From: Frigoriglobus tundricola
Lineage (GTDB): Bacteria > Planctomycetota > Planctomycetia > Gemmatales > Gemmataceae
Reading direction: 5' to 3'
Assembly: GCF_013128195.2 (NCBI RefSeq)
Contig: NZ_CP053452.2
Location: forward strand, 5,332,001-5,396,000
DNA length: 64,000 nucleotides
Part shown: positions 43,734 to 53,218 of the stretch, piece by piece
Numbering within the stretch: position 1 is the first letter of the stretch
Layout: every line of letters begins with the position of its first letter
Notes under the pieces: generated by a model
Database searches by the model: none
Told to the model about the DNA's origin: nothing
Seen by the model: only the letters and a program-made list of their open reading frames with translations
Made by a program: the position numbers and the translations under genes

Positions 43734-44615
43734 GTGGCCCGGTTCGCATCGGCGGGAACGGTTTACCTGGTCGGAGCGGGGCCGGGGGCGGCGGACCTGA
43801 TTACGGTTCGCGGCCTGCGCGTCCTTCAGTCCGCCGACGTCGTCCTGCACGACGCGCTGATCTCCCCAGAATTGCTTACGGAAGCCGGCCCGCTCGCGGA
43901 ACTCGTGTCCGTCGGAAAGCGCGGCTACTGTATCGGTTCCACGAAGCAAGAGACGATTAACGACGCGCTGGTCCGGTACGCCCGTGCGGGCAAGTCGGTG
44001 TGCCGGCTGAAGTGCGGCGACCCGTGCGTGTTCGGCCGCGGCGGCGAAGAGGCCGAGGTGCTGGCCGCGGCCGGCGTGACGTTCGAGATCGTGCCCGGCG
44101 TGACGTCCGCTGTTGGCGCGTGCGCCGCGGCCGGTATCCCGCTCACGCACCGCGACGCCGGCCAGGCGGTCGCACTGGTCACCGGCCACCACGACCCCGA
44201 TTCCCCCGACTGCACGCTCGACTGGGACGCGCTCGCCCGGATGCCCGGTCTCGTGTTCTACATGGGCGTGCGGCACGTCGCGAGAATCGCGGCGAAGCTG
44301 TGCGACAGTGGGCTGGCATCGGACACGCCGGCCGCGGTGATCGAGTCCGGTACTCTCCCCACCCAGAAGGTTCTCGTCGCCGACCTTCTGGGTATCGGGC
44401 ACGCCACGGAAGGCGCATCGATCACTGGCCCGGCCGTGTTCGTCGTGGGTGCGGTGGTCCGATACCGCGACCAACTGCTGGCCCTGGCGAACCCCGCCCG
44501 CAAGGGCGGCGGGTTGCACTCCGCACCGCCCCACACCACTCGCCGAGCGCCCGCCGCTCGCCAAGCACCCGCCGCCCTTGCGGGCGGGGTTCGCCAAGAA
44601 GGAGCCCCGGCATGA
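43734..44615 (+). CDS. cobA: Uroporphyrinogen-III C-methyltransferase (SUMT)
   Basis: A 293-residue SAM-dependent methyltransferase. It has the opening GTVYLVGAGPGAADLITVRG, LKCGDPCVFGRGGEEAEVL and the second motif VPGVTSAVGACAAAGIPLTHR. It makes precorrin-2, the precursor of the siroheme used by the nitrite reductase encoded next. GTG at 43734 is preceded by a strong GGAGG at 43723; an ATG at 43683 is an alternative. About 40 extra C-terminal residues come from a 28-bp inverted repeat that runs through the 3' end. The stop overlaps the nirB start (ATGA). Confidence 0.93.
   Translation: MARFASAGTVYLVGAGPGAADLITVRGLRVLQSADVVLHDALISPELLTEAGPLAELVSVGKRGYCIGSTKQETINDALVRYARAGKSVCRLKCGDPCVFGRGGEEAEVLAAAGVTFEIVPGVTSAVGACAAAGIPLTHRDAGQAVALVTGHHDPDSPDCTLDWDALARMPGLVFYMGVRHVARIAAKLCDSGLASDTPAAVIESGTLPTQKVLVADLLGIGHATEGASITGPAVFVVGAVVRYRDQLLALANPARKGGGLHSAPPHTTRRAPAARQAPAALAGGVRQEGAPA
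44486..44595. repeat. Perfect 28-bp inverted repeat within the 3' end of cobA
   Basis: Arms 44486-44513 and 44568-44595 (outer GGCGAACCCCGCCCGCAAGG) are exact complements around a 54-nt loop, entirely within the coding sequence. They encode the C-terminal PARKGGG...AALAGGVRQ stretch. The hairpin ends a few bases before the nirB ribosome binding site. Confidence 0.85.
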
Positions 44616-47047
44616 TTCGCGCGCTGCACCCGCAGAAGCCCAAGCTCGTCGTGATCGGCAACGGGATGGCCGGGGCGCGTCTGCTCGAAGACGTGCTCGC
44701 GTGCGACCCCGCGCTCTTCGACGTCACGGTGTTCGGCGACGAGCCCTACGGCAACTACAACCGCATCCTCCTGTCGAACGTGCTCAACGGCACGCAGGAC
44801 GCGAAGGAGATCTTCCTCAACCCGCTCGCCTGGTACGAGGAGAACGGCATCACGCTCCACGCCGGCCAGCGCGTCACGGGCGTGGATCGTGACGCCAAAC
44901 GCGTGTACGCGGGCGACCTCTCCGTTGACTACGACTACCTCGTCTTCGCGACGGGCAGCAAGCCGTTCATCCCGCCGATCCCGGGCACGCCGCTGCACGG
45001 CGTGTTCGCGTTCCGCACCCTGGACGACTGCCGCAACATCGCGGAGTACGCCAAGGGGCGCACGTCCGCGGTCGTGATCGGCGGCGGGCTGCTCGGCCTG
45101 GAAGCCGCGAAGGGGCTGATGACGCACGGCGTCGAAGTCACGGTCGTGGAAATGAGCCCGTGGCTGATGAGCGTGCAGCTCGACGAGGCCGGCGGCCGGG
45201 TGCTCGGCCAGACGATCGCGAAACTCGGCATCCGGGCGCTGACGGGCGCCGTTACGAAGGAACTGCTCGGTCACCTGCACGTGACGGGAGTGAAGTTCGC
45301 GGACGGCACCGAGATCCCCGCCGACATGGTGGTCATCTCGGCCGGCATCCGCCCGAACGCCGAACTCGCGAAGGAGTGCGGGATCGTCTGCGAGAAGGCG
45401 ATCGTCGTGGACGACCAGCTCCGGACGAGTGACCCGGCCGTGTTCGGCGTCGGCGAGTGCGTGCAGCACAACGGGACGATTTACGGCCTCGTCGCGCCGC
45501 TGTGGGAGCAGACGAAGGTGCTGGCGAAGGTGCTGACGGGCGCCGACCCGGCCGCGACCTACTCGGGCTCGAAGATCGCGACGAAGCTCAAGGTGATGGG
45601 CGTCGAGCTGGCGAGCATGGGGCGCATCAACGACCTCCGGCCGACGGACGAGGTCGTCCAGTTCAGCGAACCGGCTCGCGACGTGTACTGGAAGGCCATC
45701 GTCCGCGACGGCCACCTGAGCGCCGCGTGCCTGCTCGGCGACCTGGCCCCGGCCGACGACCTCATGCGGATGTTCCAGGCCGGTGCGCCCGCACCCGAGC
45801 GCCGGCTCGAACTGTTCTTCACGGCGGGCTCGGCCAAGAAAGAGGCGTCGCTCGCGGACCTGCCCGATTCGCATCAGATCTGTGACTGCAACGGCGTTTG
45901 CAAGGGCACCATCGTTCAGGCGATCAAGAACGGCAAATGCACCGTTCCCGCGGTCGGCAAAGCCACCCGCGCGGGGACCGGGTGTGGCTCGTGCAAGAAG
46001 CTCGTGAAGGGGCTGATCGAGGCCGTGGCCGGCGGCGTGAGGGCCGAGCCGTCGGAGTCGTGGTACGTCGCGGCGGTGCCGCTCGACAAGCCGACGCTCG
46101 TGGCGGAAGTGAAGGCCCGCGGCCTCAAGAGCGTGTCCGCGGTGCTGCGCGAACTCGGCACCGGGGACGACGAGAAGAGCCGCAACGGCCTCGCGTCGAT
46201 GCTCAAGGGCCTCTGGGGCGCGGAGTACATCGACGAGCGGGACTCGCGGTTCGTCAACGACCGCGTCCACGCGAACATCCAGAAGGACGGCACGTTCTCC
46301 GTCGTCCCGCGCATCTACGGCGGGGTCACCACCGCCGAGGACCTCATCAAGATCGGGCAGGTCGCAAAGAAGTACGCCGTGCCGATGGTGAAGTTCACCG
46401 GCGGCCAGCGGATCGACCTACTCGGCATCAAGAAGGAAGACCTGCCGGGCGTCTGGGCGGACCTCGGCATGCCCAGCGGGCACGCGTACACGAAGGCGTT
46501 GCGCACGGTGAAGACGTGCGTGGGCACCGAGTTCTGCCGCTACGGCACGAACGACAGCACCGGCCTCGGGATCGATCTGGAGAAGCGGTTCCAGGGGTTC
46601 GAGTTCCCGGCCAAGGTGAAGCTCGCGGTCAGCGGGTGCCCCCGCAACTGCGCCGAATCGACCGTCAAGGACGTCGGGGTGATCGCCACGGAGGGGGGCG
46701 AATGGGAGGTGAGCGTCGGCGGCGCGGCCGGCGCGCACGTCCGGAAGACCGACGTGCTGTGCCGCGTGAAGACGAAGGGCGAAGCCCTCCGCGTGATCGG
46801 CCGGTTCCTCATCTACTACCGCGACAACGCGAAGTGGCTCGAGCGCACCTACGACTTCGCGCCGCGGATCGGCATCGAGAGGCTGCGGGAGATCATCGTC
46901 GAGGACGCGCTGGGCATCGGCGCCCAACTCGACACCGAAGTGGAAAAGACCATCGCCGCTTACGTCGACCCGTGGCTGGAGCGCGACAACCCCGTGTACC
47001 CCGGCCAGTTCGACGACGCGAAGCGCGTGCCGCTGCCGCTGGTGTAG
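44612..47047 (+). CDS. nirB: Assimilatory nitrite reductase [NAD(P)H] large subunit
   Basis: An 811-residue protein. Residues ~1-410 are a pyridine-nucleotide/FAD oxidoreductase (LVVIGNGMAGARLLED, VVIGGGLLGLEAAKGL). A BFD-type [2Fe-2S] domain follows at ~420-470 (Cys424, 426, 458, 461: CDCNGVC...GCGSC). The C-terminal part is the siroheme/[4Fe-4S] half with the ligand cysteines near 636, 642, 676 and 680 (TCVGTEFCRYG, SGCPRNCAES). It reduces nitrite to ammonium with NAD(P)H in the cytoplasm. AAGGAG lies upstream, and the start overlaps the cobA stop. Confidence 0.96.
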   Translation: MIRALHPQKPKLVVIGNGMAGARLLEDVLACDPALFDVTVFGDEPYGNYNRILLSNVLNGTQDAKEIFLNPLAWYEENGITLHAGQRVTGVDRDAKRVYAGDLSVDYDYLVFATGSKPFIPPIPGTPLHGVFAFRTLDDCRNIAEYAKGRTSAVVIGGGLLGLEAAKGLMTHGVEVTVVEMSPWLMSVQLDEAGGRVLGQTIAKLGIRALTGAVTKELLGHLHVTGVKFADGTEIPADMVVISAGIRPNAELAKECGIVCEKAIVVDDQLRTSDPAVFGVGECVQHNGTIYGLVAPLWEQTKVLAKVLTGADPAATYSGSKIATKLKVMGVELASMGRINDLRPTDEVVQFSEPARDVYWKAIVRDGHLSAACLLGDLAPADDLMRMFQAGAPAPERRLELFFTAGSAKKEASLADLPDSHQICDCNGVCKGTIVQAIKNGKCTVPAVGKATRAGTGCGSCKKLVKGLIEAVAGGVRAEPSESWYVAAVPLDKPTLVAEVKARGLKSVSAVLRELGTGDDEKSRNGLASMLKGLWGAEYIDERDSRFVNDRVHANIQKDGTFSVVPRIYGGVTTAEDLIKIGQVAKKYAVPMVKFTGGQRIDLLGIKKEDLPGVWADLGMPSGHAYTKALRTVKTCVGTEFCRYGTNDSTGLGIDLEKRFQGFEFPAKVKLAVSGCPRNCAESTVKDVGVIATEGGEWEVSVGGAAGAHVRKTDVLCRVKTKGEALRVIGRFLIYYRDNAKWLERTYDFAPRIGIERLREIIVEDALGIGAQLDTEVEKTIAAYVDPWLERDNPVYPGQFDDAKRVPLPLV

Positions 47048-47086
47048 GCGAACTCAGGCGCGAACCCGCTGAGAGTGTCGGTTTTC

Positions 47087-47144
47087 GTGGCACAGGCTTT
47101 CGAGCCTGTGCGCCTTGAAGCACAGGCTCGAAAGCCTGTGCCAC
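47087..47144. repeat. Perfect 25-bp inverted repeat
   Basis: Arms 47087-47111 and 47120-47144 (GTGGCACAGGCTTTCGAGCC) with an 8-nt loop, after the nirB stop. It may reduce read-through and so lower nirD-nasA expression relative to nirB, or protect the nirB 3' end. Confidence 0.85.
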
Positions 47145-47235
47145 GAGCCGAAAACCGGACAGACTCACCGGGTTCATGTATCAGGCGTTACCTTCTCCCT
47201 CTCCCCCCACAGGCCGTTGCCCGCCCCCGCCCCAA

Positions 47236-47326
47236 GGCGTTGCCCTGGGCTGAGGAATCGCAGGCTTACAGCCTGCCCAACGTTTTCACCCCGAAGGGGT
47301 GAGCTTCCTCAGCCCGGGGCAACGCC
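47236..47326. repeat. 22-bp inverted repeat with an inner hairpin
   Basis: Arms 47236-47257 and 47305-47326 (GGCGTTGCCC-T/C-GGGCTGAGG) differ at one base. Inside lies a smaller hairpin CACCCCGAAGGGGTG at 47287-47301. CCCGCCCC/GGGGCGGG sequence continues outside both arms. It sits just before nirD. Confidence 0.75.
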
Positions 47327-47383
47327 CTGGGATCGGGGCGGGCAACGCCCTGGACCGGGTGCGGGATCACACGAAAGGCCCCC

Positions 47384-47706
47384 ATGACCTCAACCGCCGT
47401 CCGCGTCCCGCTCTGTACGCTCGACGAGATCGCCGTCGGCCTCGGCCGCGCGTTCGCGGTCGGCGGGCACTCCCTCGCGGTGTTCCGCGGGCGCGACGAC
47501 CGCGTGTTCGCGGTGGCCGGCAGGTGCCCCCACAAAGGCGGCCCGCTCGCCGACGGCATGCTGATCGGCGAACAGGTCGTGTGCCCGCTGCACGCCTTCC
47601 GGTATCACGGCGCCAGTGGCGAGTGCGACCAGCCCGGCGCCTGTGCGGTCGCCGCGTTCCCCGCCGAGGTGCGCGCGGGCACGGTCTATGTCACGGTGCC
47701 GCTGGC

Positions 47707-47710
<4 letters not shown>
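47384..47710 (+). CDS. nirD: Nitrite reductase small subunit, Rieske type
   Basis: A 108-residue Rieske [2Fe-2S] protein. The ligands are in RCPHKGGPLADG and CPLHAFRYH (two CxH motifs). It opens VRVPLCTLDEIAVGLGRAFAV, as in NirD proteins. It is the small partner of NirB. Position between nirB and the nitrate reductase gene supports the call. The next gene starts within its stop (GTGA). Confidence 0.92.
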
Positions 47711-49830
<2,120 letters not shown>

Positions 49831-49831
49831 G

Positions 49832-49897
49832 GACCCGCTTCAGCGGGTCTCGCCGACGAACGGCGGTGCTGCGTGCCCCGACCCGCTGAAGCGGGTC
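49832..49897. repeat. Paired GACCCGCTTCAGCGGGTC palindromes
   Basis: Two 18-bp self-complementary sequences (49832-49849 and 49880-49897) are also complementary to each other, giving either two small hairpins or one larger one. They lie between the nitrate reductase and flavoprotein genes. Confidence 0.8.
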
Positions 49898-49928
49898 ACT
49901 ACGAACAAGACTTGTTCGGGACGAAGTC

Positions 49929-51341
49929 ATGAGCCGCAAGCGCCTCGCGATCATCGGGAACGGCATGGCCGCCGGCCGGCTGCTGGACGAACTGCTGCGC
50001 CGCAACGCGGGGGCCGCGTTCGAGATCACCGTGTTCGGCGAGGAGCCCCGCGGGAGCTACAACCGCATCCTCCTCGGCCGCGTGCTGGGCGGCGGGGAGC
50101 CGGCCGAGATCACGCTGAAGCCCGCCGAGTGGTACGCCGAGCGCGGCGTCGCGTTCCGGTCGGCCGTGCGCGTCACCCGGGTCGATCCGGTCGCGCGGCG
50201 GCTCGCCACGAGCGACGGCGACGCGCACCCCTACGACGTGTGCGTGTTCGCGACCGGCAGCGCGCCGCTCGTGCCCCCGGTACACGGGTTGAAGGCCGAC
50301 GACGGGGCGCCGCGGGGCGGCGTGCACGTGTTCCGCACCATCGACGACTGCCTCGCGATCCGCGAACGCGCGCGGCCCGGCAGCAGCGCGGTCGTGGTCG
50401 GCGGCGGGCTGCTCGGGCTCGAAGCCGCGAAGGCGCTGGGCGACCTCGGCCTGCACGTGACCGTGTTGCACCTCAACCCGGTGCTGATGAACGCCCAACT
50501 CGACAAGCACGGCGGCGACCTGTTGCGCCGCGCGATCGAGAAGCTGGGCATCTTCGTCCGCACCGGCACGACCGCGGACGCGGTCCTCGGCAACGGGCAC
50601 GTTGAGGCCGTGCGCCTGCGCACCGGCGAGGTGGTGCCGGCGGACCTGGTGGTGTTCGCGTGCGGCATCGTGCCGCGGGTCGAGGTCGCGCAGGCGTCCG
50701 GCGTCCCCGTGGGGCGGGCGATTCTGGTGAACGACCTGCTCGCCACGTCCGTGCCCGGCGTGTACGCGGTCGGCGAGTGCGCCGAACACGAGGGCCGGGT
50801 GTACGGGCTCGTGCAGCCGATCTGGGAGCAGTGCGCGGTGCTGGCCGACGTCCTCACCGGCGCGAACCCGCGGGCGCGCTACACGGGCTCGAAGGTGTAC
50901 GCGCGGCTGAAGGTCGCGGGCGTCGAGGTGGCGAGCTTCGGCGCCCCCGGGGCCGAGTTCCCGACCGACGAAGTGGTTCAGGTGTTCGAGGACCGGCGCG
51001 GGGTGTACCGGAAGCTCGTGGTCCGCAACGGGAAGCTCGCCGGCGCGATGCTCGTCGGCTGCGCCGAGGCGGCCCCGGCGCTGGTGCAGATGTTCGACCG
51101 CGACGAGCCGATGCCGCCCAACCGCCTCGACGTACTGGCGACCGGCCTCGCCCCCGCGACCGCCGCCGAGCGCGAGGTGTGCAACTGCAACCACGTGACC
51201 GAAGCGGCCCTCGTCGCGGCGATCCGCGACGGCTGCGACACGCTGCCCGCACTGTGCAACGCGACCCGCGCGGGGACCGGCTGCGGCTCGTGCCGCGGGC
51301 AACTGACCGGGCTCCTCGCGACCCACGCGACTGCCGGCTGA
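49929..51341 (+). CDS. NAD(P)H/FAD/BFD electron-transfer subunit of nitrate reductase (NirB N-terminal-like)
   Basis: A 470-residue protein closely resembling the first 470 residues of the NirB encoded upstream: LAIIGNGMAAGRLLDELL, SYNRILLGRVL, VVVGGGLLGLEAAKAL, YAVGECAEHEGRVYGLV. A C-terminal BFD-type [2Fe-2S] domain begins near Cys418 (CNCNHVTEAAL...GTGCGSCRGQL). It has no siroheme half. By analogy with the NasB/NasC-type subunits of assimilatory nitrate reductases, it should pass electrons from NAD(P)H to the Mo subunit. Likely arose by duplication of the nirB 5' half. Confidence 0.88.
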   Translation: MSRKRLAIIGNGMAAGRLLDELLRRNAGAAFEITVFGEEPRGSYNRILLGRVLGGGEPAEITLKPAEWYAERGVAFRSAVRVTRVDPVARRLATSDGDAHPYDVCVFATGSAPLVPPVHGLKADDGAPRGGVHVFRTIDDCLAIRERARPGSSAVVVGGGLLGLEAAKALGDLGLHVTVLHLNPVLMNAQLDKHGGDLLRRAIEKLGIFVRTGTTADAVLGNGHVEAVRLRTGEVVPADLVVFACGIVPRVEVAQASGVPVGRAILVNDLLATSVPGVYAVGECAEHEGRVYGLVQPIWEQCAVLADVLTGANPRARYTGSKVYARLKVAGVEVASFGAPGAEFPTDEVVQVFEDRRGVYRKLVVRNGKLAGAMLVGCAEAAPALVQMFDRDEPMPPNRLDVLATGLAPATAAEREVCNCNHVTEAALVAAIRDGCDTLPALCNATRAGTGCGSCRGQLTGLLATHATAG

Positions 51342-51463
51342 CCCCCGGCGCACGGCGGCGTGTGGCGAAGCCCCCTTGCACGACTCCATACCGCAACCGA
51401 ACAACCAATCGATTCATACTGACCGCTGATCCCCCGATTCCCCGATCCGAGAGGTTCTCGTCC

Positions 51464-52840
51464 ATGACCGTCGGTTCCACCTCCCACGCGGCCCCCGATG
51501 CCGGGCGCCGCGCGCGCGTGCTGGCGCTGTCCACCGCCGCCTTCACGCTGCTGTTCGCCGTGTGGCTGATGCTCGGCATGTTGAGCATCAAGATCAAGCC
51601 GGAACTCGGGCTCACCGACGGCCAGCTCTACAACCTCACGATCGCGGCCATCCTGGCCGGCTCGCTCGGGCGGTTCCACTTCGGCATCTGGACCGACCGC
51701 TACGGCGGGCGCCGCGTGATGACCGCCCTCCTCCTGTTCACGGTGCTGCCGACGCTCCTGGTCAGCCGCGCCACGAGCTTCGAGGAGCTGCTCGCCTGCG
51801 CGCTCTTGTACGGCGTCGCCGGGAACTCGTTCACGGTGGGCATCGCGTGGAACGCCGCGTGGTACCCGAAGGAGCGGCAGGGGCTGGCGCTCGGCGTCTT
51901 CGGCGCCGGTAACGTCGGGGCGTCGGTCACGAAACTGATCGGGCCGCTGCTGATCGCGGCGGTGCCGGCCGCCGGTTTTTTCGGCGGGCTCGTCCCGGGC
52001 GGCTGGCGGTTCGTACCGGTCGCGTATGCGGTGCTGCTCGTGCTGATGGCCGCGGCGGTGTGGTTCGGCACCCCCCGCGCGGACCGCACGCCGGCCCGCG
52101 GGCGGGCGTTCTCCGAACTCGTCGCGCCGATGAAGCACGCGAAGGTGTGGGAGTACTGCCTCCAGTACGCGGTCGTGTTCGGGGCGTATGTCGCACTCTC
52201 CGGCGTGCTGCCGCTCTACTACTTCACGAACTACGGCGCCGGCCTGGCGGCGAGCCTCGGCCTGAACGAGCAACTGGTCGCGGAGTTCGACACGATCCGC
52301 GGGCTGAAGGGCGACGCGCACGCCGCGTACCTGGCCGCGCACCCGGCGGTGAAGACCGATCTGGATTACCTCTCGAAATGGATCGGCCTGCTCGCGGCGG
52401 TCTGCTACATCTTCCCCGCGAGCCTGCTGCGCCCGGTCGGCGGGTGGCTGTCGGACCGGTACGGGGCGCGGGTCGTCACGGCGGGGGTGTTCTGGGCCAT
52501 GCTGGCGTCGGGGGCGGTACTGTCGCTGCCGCTGGGGCTCGGTGTGTGGGCGTTCACCGCGGCACTGTTTGTGCTGGGAGTGGGGATGGGCATCGGGAAG
52601 GCCAGCGTCTACAAGATGATCCCGGAGCACTTCCCGCGTGAGGTCGGGTCGGTCGGCGGGCTCGTGGGGATGCTCGGAGCGCTGGGCGGGGTGCTGCTGC
52701 CTCTCGCGTGGGCCGCGGTACCGGGCAGCACGTTCCCCGCACTGCTCGCGCTGACGACCGTGAGCGGACTCTGGTTCGCAGCGGGTACGGTGACGGACCG
52801 CAAGCCGAAGCCCGTACCGGAGACGGTCGCCGTGTCCTGA
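51464..52840 (+). CDS. Nitrate/nitrite MFS transporter (NarK type)
   Basis: A 458-residue protein with about 12 transmembrane segments. NarK-type features are LGRFHFGIWTDRYGGRRVM (loop 2-3), GNSFTVGIAWNAAWYPKERQGLALGVFGAGNVGASV, which holds the Gly-rich nitrate signature, and LLRPVGGWLSDRYGARVV in the second half. It carries a soluble loop (~270-310) not usual for the family. It should import nitrate for the reductases in the operon. It is the last gene of the block. Confidence 0.92.
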   Translation: MTVGSTSHAAPDAGRRARVLALSTAAFTLLFAVWLMLGMLSIKIKPELGLTDGQLYNLTIAAILAGSLGRFHFGIWTDRYGGRRVMTALLLFTVLPTLLVSRATSFEELLACALLYGVAGNSFTVGIAWNAAWYPKERQGLALGVFGAGNVGASVTKLIGPLLIAAVPAAGFFGGLVPGGWRFVPVAYAVLLVLMAAAVWFGTPRADRTPARGRAFSELVAPMKHAKVWEYCLQYAVVFGAYVALSGVLPLYYFTNYGAGLAASLGLNEQLVAEFDTIRGLKGDAHAAYLAAHPAVKTDLDYLSKWIGLLAAVCYIFPASLLRPVGGWLSDRYGARVVTAGVFWAMLASGAVLSLPLGLGVWAFTAALFVLGVGMGIGKASVYKMIPEHFPREVGSVGGLVGMLGALGGVLLPLAWAAVPGSTFPALLALTTVSGLWFAAGTVTDRKPKPVPETVAVS

Positions 52841-53218
52841 TTCGTGGCCCTTAGCGGAACTGCTCGTTGAAGTATCAGGTCATCAGGTCGCAAGTCGTAA
52901 AGCCAAAAAAACAGACCCGCCGGGGTCCTGGGCTCTACGACCCGCGCCCTCACGACTTGAGACTTCACTGAGCACTCCCGCGGGGGCGTTCGGAGATCTG
53001 ATCGATAACCTCCGCACCGGGAGTCGGCCCGACATCGCACACCTGTGTCGGGTCCACCCGCAGGCTTCACGCAATCTACAAACAATCTCCGCACAAATGT
53101 GCTCTGGTACTCGACTCTGACGTATCTATAATCGATCTGCCTACCGCCGAGGCATCCCCTGAACGGTTTCATTTTCGCCCACTTCGGGTGGCGCGCTTTG
53201 CGGTGCTGAGGGTTCCGC
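52841..53218. other. Intergenic region with a CAAGTCGTAAAG-type inverted repeat
   Basis: About 380 bp. An imperfect inverted repeat at about 52884-52976 (CGCAAGTCGTAAAG ... CACGACTTGAGACTTC) is related to the one at 24884. The remainder (53085-53215) is moderately AT-rich and may hold the promoter of the kinase gene. No gene seen. Confidence 0.5.
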
